Shown here piece after piece: positions 45,201 through 55,654 of a DNA stretch of 64,000 bases; the stretch's first letter is position 1, and each line of letters opens with the position of its first letter. The notes beneath the pieces are model-generated. The model did not search any database. It was not told the DNA's origin and was given only the letters and a program-made list of their open reading frames with translations. Where the stretch lies: positions 32,705,557-32,769,556 of the forward strand of contig NC_073311.1 in assembly GCF_027595985.1 (NCBI RefSeq), read 5' to 3'. The position numbers and the translations under genes were made by a program. Source of the DNA: Sorex araneus. Its lineage: Eukaryota; Chordata; Mammalia; Eulipotyphla; Soricidae.

Positions 45201-48200
45201 CTCAGATGGTATTTTTGCATGGTCTTTTGTTGGAAATGGTGAGAATGTGCCAGTATTGTTTGACAGTATCTCTTTTTGAAATTATTCTTGAAATATGTGA
45301 CAAAATTGACTATTAAATCAATTTAGGATTGGATTTTTACCTCCTCGATCATCTGCAGCCTGGGTGTGCAGGCCTAGCCATTCAGCTCTGAGACGGTGTT
45401 TTGTGGCACGGGTCCAGCAACGCAGAGAGCCATTGGCGCTACCCCAGAAGTACTCAGGGGCTACCAGAGCTATAACCCACAAAACCCAGTGGGCCATGAG
45501 ATGCCAGGGTCTGAAGCAGGGCCTTGTGTTTGCAAAATATGCACTCTAGTCCACGGAGCTCTCCTCTTTCCCCTTTCATTGTTTCATTTTTGATTTTAAT
45601 AACTTTGCCCCATTTTTTTCTTGCTAAGAATTTTTCATTTTGCTCATGTTTAATTATTTATTTATATGGTGGGGAGTTGAGAATCATATGCAGTGATTCT
45701 CAGGGTTTATTCCTGTCTCTGTACTCAGGATCATTCCTTTCTTGCTCAAGGGACCAAATGGGGCACCAGGGATTGATTCAAGTCAGTTGCATGCAAAACA
45801 AATGCCCTACCTTATGTACAGTTGTTCTGGAGTCTATTATGGGTGATTTTTCTGTTTGTTTGCTTATTTGTTTATTTGTGGAACACACCTGATAATGCCT
45901 GGGGCTTCCTTCTGGATCTGCACTCAGGAATCATTCCTGATGGGCTCTTATGATTATATATGACGGCCAGGATCAAACCTTGGTCAGCTGCATGCAAGGC
46001 AAGCACCCACCCGCTATACCATCATTCAAGACCCTCAGCTTGCTTATATTTAAAACACCTAATTTTTAGTTTGATTTTGTCCATTATGTTTTTGTTTAGT
46101 TCTTTTTTGTTTTGCAGGGCCTATTTGTGTGTGGGGTACCATGTTCAGTTCTGAGGACTGAACAGGACTCCTGTGTGCAAAGCATGTGCTCATGGCATTA
46201 AACTTCTCTCTCCATCCCCAAATGTGCTTTCACTTTTTCCTTCAATGTCAAAAAGTAGCTTAATGGAAATTAAAGTAAGGCAAGCTTTCAATCATATTTT
46301 TTTTTTAAATCTTGCATTTTCTTGATTCTGTGTAATTGAAGGCTGTCATCTTTTAGTACATGAGGACCTCTAAGACAGTAAACTTAATTTAATACATAAA
46401 GCCTAAAATAAAAAGCTAAAATAAACCATTTAACCCCTGAAAGCTTAAAATAAAATTATATTTTCTTTACCCCATTGCTCTTACTTTTATAACACATTTT
46501 TTTCTGGTGGAACTTTCAAATTTTTCAAATCGTATTGGAAAACCTTGCTGTTTGTGGCAAAAAAAAATGATTTTGGTGACTAAAGACTAAAGATATATGA
46601 GTAGTTGGTGACTGCTCAAAAAATGATAATAAAAACTAACATTTTAAGAAATAAACCAATAAAAATAGGGTGATAAATATGCATGTTTTTATACTCAGAA
46701 AAAAAAAATGAAAAGAGAAGTTAGAAAAAGTCACAGTGTGTTAATGTGTCACTTCAAATAGCCCCCTACTTTCTCTTGCTTGCATTTCTCCCTACTAAAG
46801 CTCTTAGGCACATGCACCGTGCAAACCCTACCTGGAGGTGAAGGGCTCGTAGGTTTTCTGGGAGTGGCAGAGGAATGTGATCCAAGTTGTTATCGGTGAG
46901 GTAGAGATGATGGAGATCGTACATGTCCTGCAAGCATTCCAGATGTAAGGAGTTAGTAGAAACGGTGGTCCCGTTGCTATATTTTTCATTTGCTGTCGCT
47001 GTGACTATTTGTAAGTTATCTTATTATGTATAGACTTCCCAAACTCTAGGTAGAACTTTTTGTTGTCTGCTCTAGACCTTACTTTAAAAAAATATATAAA
47101 GAGAACTGCTTTCCATGAGAGATATTCTACGCTAGAATTGTGAGAAGTTGGTGAGGCAGAACAGAAATATTTTGTGTTGTAGTATAGAGAAATAATCATT
47201 TCTTTCTAATGGAAGGTCAAGCTCTGTCTCCGGAAACCAGGAAAAGAAGAGTCTAGCAAGACAGGAAACACTCACAGAGATGCACACAGGTACTATGATC
47301 AAACACGACAGAGCAAACCGACTTAGCATTCCCTTGAGAGCCAACGCTGGTGCAGAACTGAACTCTGACTCTTACCCGGGAGACTCACAGAAGTGACCTG
47401 ACTCCCTGGACCCCCAAGCGCTGTCTGCAGAAGGTCAGAGGAGAGATCAGCCTCTCATCATTGCCTACTCTCAGTGGATCCGCTTTCTCTCAGGGAGTGG
47501 TGTCCCTTCAACTAGTATTTTACATTATTTGTTCCAACTTAAGTTACAAGGGATAGCAAAAATGCAGTAAGAATGTGTAAGAAAACTGGTGGCGACTGCT
47601 CGTAGACTGTGTGCTATTATTCTAGCAGGTTATCCGAGCCCCATTTCCATTCCTTCATAGAGAAAGCAGCGTTCCTACGATGAAATGAATCAATCCTCCT
47701 ACAAAGTAATTTAGAAACCACCCACACCCCGCACAAGAAGATATTCCTTTTAACCACGTAGAATATTCTCCTTGAGTAGAGTTATTAGGAAATAAATGTT
47801 CTCTTATATCATTTCCAGTGACACTTATGTATTTAGATGATTTAGGCAGCTGCTTTGGGGAATTTCCCCACTTTCTGTTATGGGGACTGAGCAGTTACAG
47901 AACAAAATACTGCCACCCTCTTCCCCCCAAAAAAGAAACCCATGGTAAATCATTTTGTAAGGCTTATATTAGGTGCTAAAAGTTTCATCAAATTGAATCC
48001 CCTTATAGAAATAAAAAGACTAGTCACTGACAGCAAATAGAATGGGAAGATTAAAGTCTTTCATATCCAAACTTAAAACTTACTTTAAAAGCTTCTTGCT
48101 TGATTCCTTTCCTCCCGAGCCTATTGTTGCTGATATCAATGAATGTCAAAGTGGTTGGCAATTCTGGGAGCTGTCTTATTTTGTTGTCACGCAAGACAAG

Positions 48201-51200
48201 CTCTTGAAGCTGGGGCAGCCTTCTGAATGCATCTTCATCAATCTCAGATATTAAATTCGATGTCAAATCAATTCGTCTTAAATCATCTAGAAGAAAAAAT
48301 GGAGAAAGCAGTTCAATCACATGTAATATTTTTGGTCACATAGAAATATGATTATGACTGGTCCCATGTGCAAAAAAAATTAAATATGAATTAAACCGTT
48401 GGAAGCAACAGAAATGATTAGTTCTAATTTATAAAATGTTATTGTTTCTACTGAATATGCTTCATATTTGTAAGAAAGAACAAACTTTAGCAAAGGACTT
48501 GACATGTTATCTGTAAAATTTCTGTTGTTTTCTTTATATTCAAAACTTATAATAGATTTTACCAATTATACTCCAAACTTTTAATAGATTTTACGAATCA
48601 ATATATCTTCCTTTTGTGATATTGTGCTGTACTTTCCAAGACCAAAGTTCCATTAGTGTTAAAATATAAAGGCATTGGGCCTAGGGGAATGCTCAGAGGA
48701 CTGAACAAATACTTTGTGGACAGAGTTTTGCACACAAAGTATGCTCCAGTTCCTGGCACCTCAAGGTCCCAGGTACTGTGGGAGTGACCTTCCAGCACAG
48801 AGCCAGGAGTAGCACTGAGTACCAGCAGTGTCTCTCAAAATCAAGCAAACAAGGATATAAAAAGTTTACGCAGAATTTTTTATAGAATTAATTTCATGAT
48901 GGAAACTGCTACCAAAATTAAGTATGGCAATAATTATCAAAATAGAAGATGGCAATAATTATTTAGAACTAAGACATACATTTGTCGATCAAGAAGAACT
49001 AATTGATGGAATCCAATTCAAACAAGTCAAATATTTAGTAAGTTTATGGCCATGACATTTTTTTCAATCAATGTCAAAACATCTAATATTGAAAAAACAT
49101 GCAAAATAAAATTGCTTTAATGAAAGATTATTGAATTGTTTTTAAAAAATCAACAACTATGTAGTATCTAAGAACCTTTAATTGTTTATTGTATCATGAC
49201 CAAATATTCAAATATTTTATGGGGAAATTAACTTATGAGACAAATCTACTTATATTCATTTTTCCCTTCTCAGTGCCAACATTTTTAAGACAGTTAAAGA
49301 AAAGGAGATAAATGCAGCCATCCATACTTAGGTTTGCAAAGTCATTTTTGTTGATCTTCTTGATTCTGTTAAAGCGAGAATAGAAATAGCCAGTGCTCCT
49401 TGGAAGTGGAGGGATTGCATCAAGTTCATGGTCATCACAGTATATGGTGGTACTTATACAAGTACATAGTAGGCAGGTCGGGAAGTCTGAAAGGAAGAGA
49501 AAAGTAATGTGTAAATAACAAAAACAAGTCTTAAGAAATGATTTAATGTGTTTTAAAGAACATTGGAACCTCACTGAGCCATCTGGTATATTTTATGTTT
49601 TTCCAATACAGCTCATGAAAATGGATATTGATGGCAACTAGCCAAGTAAACTGTCCTAGCAATTAGCATATAATTTGTCATTTAAAAAAGTTTAATTACT
49701 GAGTGGGTTCAACATGGCTGTGTTTTCCTACCTACTAGAAATTTTATTTTTAAGTATTCTATTTTCAAACATAAATATTATAATTGTGATTATGTTTATA
49801 TAGTTTTAATTGAGCATTATTCAGCTGTTTGGAAAATGAAGTTATGAAATTTGCTTATAAATTGATGGACTTGTGGAATATCGTGGTGAGTGAAATGAGT
49901 CAGAAGGAAAGTATTAGACATAGAATGGTTGCACTCATTTGTGGGATTAAAAAAAATAAACATAATATGAGACCAATACCCATGGACAGAAGAAACAAGG
50001 GACAGAAGGGACAGGAGGATTGGTCCACGGTAGGAAGCCTGCCTCAAGGACTGAAGAAAAGGCAGTTGGTACACAGAAGGGACTGATATGACAAAGATAG
50101 TTGGAAATGATCATGCCCCAAAGGTGAGAGAGAGAGAGAGACAGAGAGACAGACAGAGAGAGAGAGACAGAGAGACAGAGAGACAGAAACAGAGAGACAG
50201 AGAGACAGAGACAGAAACAGAGACAGAGACATAGGGAGAGACAGAAAGAAGGAGAATGTCTGCCATAGGGAGAGGCTGGTGGAGGGTGGCAGGAGGAAAA
50301 CTGGGGACATTGTCGGTGGGAAATGTACACTGGTGGAAGGATGGGTGTTGGAACACTAATGAATAAAACCTGATCACAATCAGCTTTGTAACTCTGTATA
50401 TCTCATGGTGATTCAAAAAATAAAATAAAATAAAAAATTAAAATGAATCATTATAGATAATGCCTTATTAGTTTTTGGTTCAATATTAACTACCTCACCA
50501 AAACAAAATCTCACTCAAGAAAAAGGATAATAAGCATTAATAATGTTGAATAGAAGTTATTCAACATTAATTTACTAAAATGTTCCATATATACACTATA
50601 TATGTATATATACACTATATATACTATATATATGCTAGCAACTGAAATAGTAATGAGCAATGAGTAATGTTTTATGCTCTGCTATGTAAGATCATTGTCA
50701 ATGACAAATAAATGAAATGACCATGGTGATAAATTTCATGACATATTATATGAGCAATGTTCCAATTAACTAAAGGATTTTGAACCAGTCTGAGAGCCAC
50801 AGTTCTCTGAGAAGAAAATATAGAATTTGCTTTGCAGAGGTCAGGATAAAATATGCCAGCAGAGGAGGACATACCAAGGACATGCCACGTTCCTTCTCTT
50901 TGAAAAGGCTGAAAGACATCAATCTGGTTAGAGCAGAGTGAGCTTCAGAATGTGTTGGACAGGGCTTACTGGAAAGATCTAGATTGAATCATAGGTTTGG
51001 CCCCTTATTGTATATATACAAAAACAAACAAAGCAGGAATGGAACCATAGTTCAGCAGGTCAGGTTGTTTTCCTTGTTTGAGGCCAACCTGGTTCAATCC
51101 CAGGCATCCCATCTGACTCCCTGAACACCTCCAGGAGAGATTCCTGTATGTAGAGCCTGGAGCAACTCCTAAGCATCTCCAGATGTGACCCCTAAACACC

Positions 51201-54200
51201 AAACAAACAGAAAAAGCAGGAGTCATCTGTGATTAGGAAGGCATTTTAGAAGGCCATACAGCTTGAAGGTGACTGAATGTGGTGAAAAGGGAAGGATGGG
51301 GTAAGTCGGATAAAAATAGTTTACCCTGCTATCTTATAATGATCGGACAAAAAGAGTGGTGATCGCAGCCCTGAGCAGTGGCCACAAACCCCAAATAAAT
51401 AAATGAAAAGATTAAAGTTCTGTGAAAAAAATAGTAGTGGCTTAGATAATGATCGAATAGGCAAAACATGTTTTTATGAAAGTTGAATTATCTTTTAACT
51501 TACTAAAGTATTTATCTCTGTTCAACACAAACACACACTCACACACATACACATAGAGGCACACATTTCATACAAATCTTACTCCTCCTACACTCTTTGC
51601 TCATGGACAAAGAATTTTTAAAAACACAATAATCAGAAAAAAATGAGGTAAACAGGATGAACCAAGTTTCTAGTGTCCAAGTGGAGAGGGAGTTTAAGGA
51701 AAAGGCAACAGGAAACAATCTGAGGATGCTGAGAGTTCATGGAATTTGAGGACTGAAAAATTAACAGCAAAAACACCCTCTTGGAATAGTTACTGTGTTG
51801 TTTAGGGAAGGCTGCGGAAGAGCCACGCCACTCGAGACCAGGTTATCATCAATTAAAGAGTGAGTTTTAGGTGAGGAAAATGCTAAGCAAGCATCGACAA
51901 TGCAAGGAGACGTGTGATAGTGAAGGAGGAAAGAGAGATGGTGATAACCAGAGAAGATAAATGTGTGACTTGTAAAATGAAGGACAGTTACTAAAGTGGG
52001 AGAGCGGTAAAGAAAAGAATATGAAAGGAAATGTTGAATATAAGCGCCCTGCCGCTTTCAAGGCTCACTCCTGGATCTGTGCCCCAGGATCACTCCGGGT
52101 GGGGTCAGGGGACCATACGGGATCCTGGGGACCCAACGGGTCAGCAGTGTGTCAGGCAAATGTTCTACCTGCTGTAAAACATGCTCTGGCCTTCAGATCA
52201 CTTTAAAGACAAACATTACTTCATGTACTCCTACTATTAGTAGTAACATAGTTAAAATGTTATTTTTAAACTGACATTTTTGAACCATAATATTGACTGA
52301 AGGTTATTAAAATATAGACATTATGAATTTCAGTTTGTCTTGGCTGAATTGAAAAGGTTCCTGGAACTGTTGATGGTACTAGATAAGTCAACCTTTGAAG
52401 GATCTGAATTTGCTTAGAAGCAAGTCATGTTCTAGGGCTACTTAATTTCCTTATTTAGAGGGCTTCCTTCTCAGTACTTTACATTTCCTTCTCATTGAGT
52501 GTTGTCTTCCCAATTCTCCTTGTAGAGTGCGCACATTAACTATTGTAAAGAATATGACATATTTATCAAGATGGAATGGCCTTGGATAGGAGAGTAAGCA
52601 CTGTAGGTAAGGTGCTTGCCTTGCACATCTTGACTAGGATCTAATCTTCATACCACATATGCACCCTTGGGCATCCTTAGAAATGACATTTCAGTGCAGA
52701 GCCAGGAGTAAGCCCTGAGCACCAAAAGGAGCGGTCCAATCCCTACTACCCTAAAAGTGATCGTTGCATTCCAACACCACTACTTATAATCTTTACAATG
52801 TTGGAAAGTTTTGTTGTATGTTGGAGTTTTAGTTTTTATCTTAATAAAATGGAGATAACAGACTAAGTTATAGTATTGTAATTGTACTAACTCATGAATT
52901 GATGTCCAGAAAGCCTTGTTAGTCACTTTAAAATAAAATACTTTGGAAAAGATCCCTTCTTACATTCGCACTGTAGCACTATAATCCCACTGTTCATCAA
53001 TTTGCTTGAGCGGGCACCAGTAACGTCTCCATTGTGAGACTTGTTGTTACTGCTTTTGGCATATTGAATACGCCATGGTTAGCTTGCTAGGCTCTTATTG
53101 TTAATTAATTAAAAGCTCCAGTTTGCTCTTTGATATCATCCTGTTGTGGTAACTTTGTATCCCTAATATGTTAAACTGTTTACATTCCTGTAAACCAATT
53201 CTTTCTTTATGAAAAACATTTTTTCATAACTCATGGAAATAGGGACTGGTGGAGGAGAAAATGTAGACGTGCTCAGTGGGCTAAGATTTTTAGTGATGTA
53301 AGATGAGTTAGTTTTAGTTATCAGTATTGCTACAGAGGCCTGTAGCTAAAAAATTCCATTATACACAAATTGTGATATTAGAAACCAGAAGATACTGTCC
53401 CCTCAATAATAGTACAATGATCATAGTGAGTGTTGTTACATTCACTATGGACCTGGCACTTAATCCTTGCAGTCAGTTTATTCATTTGCTTAATCCTCAA
53501 AATGACTCTGTTTTGTGACATATATTGTTTGTTATCCTAGTTATATGAAATAATAAAAGCAAAATGTATTGAATGACTTATTTGATATGTCTACCCAGCA
53601 AGTACCAAAGCCAACGAATGAATGATTTCCCTCATTTTCTCTCCCAGTATGATCCGAATTTGCTCTTATTACCGACTATTGACACAATAATGTCTCTAAA
53701 TATCTGTGAGAGGATGGAGAGATAGTATAGGAGTTAATGTGTTTGCCTTGCAAAGCTTCTGCCTGTGGTGGTTCAAGTCCTGAGCATCACATATTGTACC
53801 CTGAGCTCTGCTAGGGGTCTCTTCTGAGCACAAGGTCCCGACTAGCCCCTGAGCACCTCTGGGTGGGTTGTGCCCGTCACCCCAACACATGTACACAGTC
53901 TGTGATCATAGCCACTTTAAGGTAAGCTTTATAGCTCTAAAATTAAGGGCAGAGAGACACGACTATCATTATGATGATCTTACAACCTTGAGTTGCTCTG
54001 AGCAGATAACTCACAGATTCTGATGCTGCCAAAAGGTCATCCTTTGTTCTAGAAATACATTTGGCAGCACAAATTTGAGCCACAATGCTAGACAAATATT
54101 TCCACTTCAAATCTGGAACTAATGGATCATTCCCATGAAACCAAAACTGAATTTTCCCAAACAGCTTCATACTTAACTATAAAATATGGCTGTATCTCCT

Positions 54201-54482
54201 ACTTCGCCCTGATATATCCTAAAATTGGCCATTTATTCAACTATATGCGTTTGGCAGTTTGGGGGCGTCATCATGCTTTATTTTATCATAAATTCAACTT
54301 TGATGGACCAGACCTTCGCTTGTGTGTGGGCCGAGAACCCCAGTGAACTCAGGTTCTTGGGGTGAAGAGCCATCGATCAGCCTCGGGGTGGACTCCTCCT
54401 CCTCATCTTCTGCCTCCTCTGATTGTGGGGGCGGGGTGAGGAGCTCTCTGTTCCCAGAAGGCATCACTGTAGCTATTTCGAA
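42069..54482 (-). CDS. EPYC: EPYC (epiphycan), coding exons 3-7 of the gene
   Basis: Five coding segments join in frame: 54314-54482, 49328-49486, 48084-48286, 46832-46927 and 42069-42239. They total 798 nt, 265 residues and a stop. The human protein has 322 residues, and the missing N-terminus of about 55 residues (signal peptide and Tyr/Asp-rich start) lies in an upstream exon not found before base 64000. Epiphycan is a secreted class III small leucine-rich proteoglycan of cartilage matrix that carries dermatan or chondroitin sulfate and binds collagen. Visible marks are an acidic linker with an SG dipeptide (PSGNRELL), the class III cysteine cluster C-X2-C-X-C-X6-C, the leucine-rich repeats, and two C-terminal cysteines (TFCNV and AYMCLP) that close the last repeat. 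All junctions have GT donors and AG acceptors. Exon phases agree throughout. Confidence 0.96.
42240..42921 (-). other. EPYC: EPYC intron 6, 3-prime part
   Basis: AT-rich intron sequence next to the exon 7 acceptor. No SINE and no coding sign. Confidence 0.6.
42922..43328 (+). repeat. Type C repeat with inserted segment, in EPYC intron 6
   Basis: Body GCCTGGCAAGCTACCGAG, then CCAAACACAGTAGC and GATGAGTAAGGAGAGGCTGC. At about 43120-43230 lies foreign sequence (CTAGAGCTATTCCCGACTGG, CCTGAATGAACGGTTTGAGG). The normal tail (GAGATGTTATTGGCACTCAC, GATGACAGTGATACAGTGAT) follows. It is antisense to EPYC. Confidence 0.8.
43580..43838 (+). repeat. Type B SINE in EPYC intron 6
   Basis: Full-length copy: GGAGCAATAGCATAGCAGG head, CGGGTTTGATTCCTCC, GGCGTATTTAATATGC, tail GCTATGACAGTGATACAGTG. 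Confidence 0.93.
44015..44192 (-). repeat. Young type A SINE with target-site duplication, sense to EPYC
   Basis: Near-consensus minus-strand copy: TTGCTTTTCGGGTCACACCC, GGAATCGAACCCGGGTTGG, TTGCTCCAGCCCC. A 16-bp repeat CAGCACGTGCTGAGCT at 43999-44014 recurs at 44193-44208 with one mismatch. Confidence 0.96.
44660..44810 (-). repeat. Old type A SINE, sense to EPYC
   Basis: CCTGTGCTCAGGGTCC, GCCCAGGGACCACTC, TGTATGCAAGGCAAG, TTATTTCTGACCC. Box B is lost. Confidence 0.7.
44878..45046 (-). repeat. Type A SINE, sense to EPYC
   Basis: Full-length copy: TTTGCTTTTCGGGTCACACC, GGGAATCGAACTCGAGTTGG, TATCACTCCAGCC. Confidence 0.94.
45360..45555 (-). repeat. Very old SINE, sense to EPYC
   Basis: Recognisable only from GTACTCAGGGGCTACCAGAG, GAGATGCCAGGGTCTGAAGC and TGCACTCTAGTCC in the expected order. 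A GC-rich insertion lies at its start. Confidence 0.5.
45668..45835 (-). repeat. Old type A SINE, sense to EPYC
   Basis: GATTCTCAGGGTTTATTCCTG, GGGGCACCAGGGATTGATTC, GCATGCAAAACAAATGCCC. Confidence 0.8.
45872..46034 (-). repeat. Old type A SINE, sense to EPYC
   Basis: ACACACCTGATAATGCCTGGG, CTGCACTCAGGAATCATTCC, GGATCAAACCTTGGTCAGC, GCATGCAAGGCAAGCACCC. Confidence 0.85.
46110..46219 (-). repeat. SINE scrap, sense to EPYC
   Basis: The 5-prime half of a decayed SINE: TGTGTGCAAAGCATGTGC and CTCTCTCCATCCCC. Its nearest exon (exon 6) starts about 610 bases away. Confidence 0.45.
46220..46831 (-). other. EPYC: EPYC intron 6, next to exon 6
   Basis: AT-rich intron sequence with no recognised repeat. 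Confidence 0.6.
46832..46927 (-). CDS. EPYC: EPYC exon 6, one leucine-rich repeat unit
   Basis: Exactly 96 nt, phase 0 at both ends: DMYDLHHLYL ... NLRALHLQ. Acceptor TTGCAG|GAC, donor CAG|GTAGGG. It covers most of a repeat, including the LYLTDNNLDHIP consensus. Confidence 0.96.
46928..48083 (-). other. EPYC: EPYC intron 5
   Basis: 1156 bases with canonical ends (GTAAGT to TTGCAG). It contains no recognised SINE, although its neighbours are full of them. Confidence 0.85.
48084..48286 (-). CDS. EPYC: EPYC exon 5, central leucine-rich repeats
   Basis: 203 nt: two bases completing a split codon, then 67 residues from DLRRIDLTSN to GIKQEAFK. Several LxxLxLxxNxI-type repeats are evident. The donor AAA|GTAAGT is consensus; the acceptor is TTCTAG|AT. 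Confidence 0.97.
48287..49327 (-). other. EPYC: EPYC intron 4
   Basis: 1041 bases with canonical ends. It contains one old type A SINE in antisense orientation. Confidence 0.85.
48673..48852 (+). repeat. Old type A SINE in EPYC intron 4
   Basis: GGGCCTAGGGGAATGCTCAG head, AGCACAGAGCCAGGAGTAGC body, CAAAATCAAGCAAACAAGG tail. Box B is lost. Confidence 0.75.
49328..49486 (-). CDS. EPYC: EPYC exon 4, N-terminal cysteine cluster and first repeat
   Basis: 159 nt. It encodes FPTCLLCTCISTTIYC, the class III C-X2-C-X-C-X6-C cap, then the DAIPPLP and RIKKINKNDF segments. Acceptor CTTTCAG|AC, donor CTAA|GTATGG. The codon shared with exon 5 becomes AAT (Asn); human has Ser there. Confidence 0.96.
49880..50445 (+). 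repeat. L1-like 3-prime end with GAGACA repeat, in EPYC intron 3
   Basis: The block GTGAAATGAGTCAGAAGG ... CACTCATTTGTGGGAT is characteristic of L1 3-prime regions. It is followed by GGACAGAAGGGACAGGAGG, a GAGA/GACA tract (50127-50250), GGTGGAGGGTGGCAGGAGG, TGGGTGTTGGAACAC and the end CATGGTGATTCAAAAAATAAAA. Frames reading SLSLSL in the tract are artefacts. Confidence 0.8.
50588..50636. repeat. Imperfect (TA)n repeat
   Basis: TATATACACTATATATG units repeated about three times. Confidence 0.85.
51030..51222 (+). repeat. Type A SINE in EPYC intron 3
   Basis: GGAATGGAACCATAGTTCAGC head, GGTTCAATCCCAGGCATCCC, CTCCAGATGTGACCCC, and an A-rich tail AAACACCAAACAAACAG. Confidence 0.85.
52045..52194 (-). 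repeat. Old type A SINE
   Basis: CTCACTCCTGGATCTGTGCC, GGGGACCATACGGGATCC, GTCAGGCAAATGTTC. Confidence 0.8.
52574..52757 (+). repeat. Old type A SINE
   Basis: GTAGGTAAGGTGCTTGCCTTGC, CAGAGCCAGGAGTAAGCC, CCCTACTACCCTAAAAG. Confidence 0.78.
52968..53097 (-). repeat. Type B SINE, 5-prime truncated
   Basis: Tail and body complement only (CACTGTAGCACTATAATCCC to GCTTGCTAGGCTC). The tRNA head is absent. Confidence 0.9.
53710..53890 (+). repeat. Old type A SINE
   Basis: GATGGAGAGATAGTATAGG head, GTGTTTGCCTTGCAAAGC, GGTTCAAGTCCTGAGCATC, and a CACCCCAACAC end. Confidence 0.8.
54314..54482 (-). CDS. EPYC: EPYC exon 3, acidic glycosaminoglycan-bearing linker
   Basis: 169 nt: 56 residues plus one base. 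It runs FEIATVMPSGNRELL ... EEAEDEEEE ... STPRLIDGSSPQEPEF ... GPHTSE. The PSGN serine lies where human epiphycan carries a sugar chain. The acidic run is a few residues shorter than in human. Acceptor TTTTTCAG|TTC. The donor GAAG|GTCTGG is weak at positions +3 to +6. The first residue is Phe; human has Ile. Confidence 0.94.
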
Positions 54483-54866
54483 CTGAAAAAGAAGTGGAAA
54501 TTTATTAGACAGTCCAGCACCTGGTGGGGCTGTGATACGGATTTATAAGGTATGTTTATTGGCCACCAGAGGGCACCCGTGCTCTGAAGTTCAACACCGA
54601 CCTAGCTTGCCTGCAAGGGCAGCATATAATGAAGGAATTAACCTGTTGCTGTTTCCAGCTGTTCCCTGAAACCTTCATAATAGTTTCAGTGCCTTTTAAA
54701 TATAGTTTTTCTCATTAAAATGCCACATTTAAAATTTTTCAAGGTTCAAAAAACTAGCTGTTTTCTAAAGACTAGAATTTATTATTGTGAAAGATTAAAA
54801 TTAGTTCTAAAATGTACTGAGTAAAATCCAAAAGGTCCTTTCAATTTACAACACAAATTCTACCTT

Positions 54867-55022
54867 TTTTTGGGGGGGTCACACCCGGCAATGCTCAGGG
54901 GTTCCTCCTGGCTCTGCACTCAGAAATGACTCCTGGCGGGGCTCAGGGGACCAAATGAAATGCTGGGAATCAAACCGGGTTGGCTGAGTACAAGGCAAAT
55001 GCCCTACCCGCAGTGCTAGCCC
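54867..55022 (-). repeat. Type A SINE with target-site duplication near EPYC exon 3
   Basis: Full-length minus-strand copy lying 384 bases upstream of exon 3, in the same sense as the gene. The 15-bp repeat CACAAATTCTACCTT flanks it at 54852-54866 and 55023-55037. Confidence 0.96.
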
Positions 55023-55654
55023 CACAAATTCTACCTTCTTGAGCAATGAGAAACTTGTGTGTCAATTCCAGTCCTTTTAATCTGGATTCAATATTGGTCG
55101 CCGTCATTTTTTGTTAATAATTTATATATACTTCCTTCAATAAAACAAAATCATTTTAATAATGAATATTATGAAAAGTTTCTTTGTATTAAACTATAAA
55201 TACTCAAAACAATGTACTTTTATTATATGACATTACTTATTTATTTTCAATTTATTTATTACTCATTTATTTACTTTGAGTATTTGACTAAAAGTATTAT
55301 GACATTTGAGTCAGATACGATTTAAATATTGTTTGTTCATAAACCTTTTTTGTGAAGTAAAATAGTTTTATTTAAAAAACTTAGAGAAATGTTAGGGGAG
55401 AGAGACATTTTTTGGGCAGTATGATAGAGGGACGAAAGAAGAGGGAAAGAGGGAGAGAGAAGAAAAAGGGAGAGATAAGTCTTTACTCGAGAACATAGGT
55501 TAACAAGGTTCTGACAGTTAAGGAATAGTCCCTAAGCAACACCAGGTGTTCACCAAATCCCCTCCTACATAGCTGATAAATAATGTTTCTTCAAATACTG
55601 TATTTTAAATTATACTTGCTTTTTTTCTACAGCAGCTACTTCCTTTTGGGGGCA

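Larger units (their letters stand above)
49487..54313 (-). other. EPYC: EPYC intron 3
   Basis: 4827 bases with a GT donor and AG acceptor. It is occupied by an L1-like 3-prime end, four type A SINEs and one type B SINE, listed separately. About 50640-51030, 51225-52040, 52195-52570, 53098-53700 and 53890-54310 hold nothing recognised, apart from a CA-rich patch at 51528-51560. Confidence 0.85.

Noticed and set aside
50111-50250. Possible CRISPR-like regular repeats
   Set aside because: The units are 2-6 bases of GA/GACA simple sequence with no spacers, and the genome is eukaryotic.
49947-50416. Ser/Leu-rich frames reading SLSLSL and CLCL
   Set aside because: They translate the GAGACA simple repeat within an L1-like 3-prime end.
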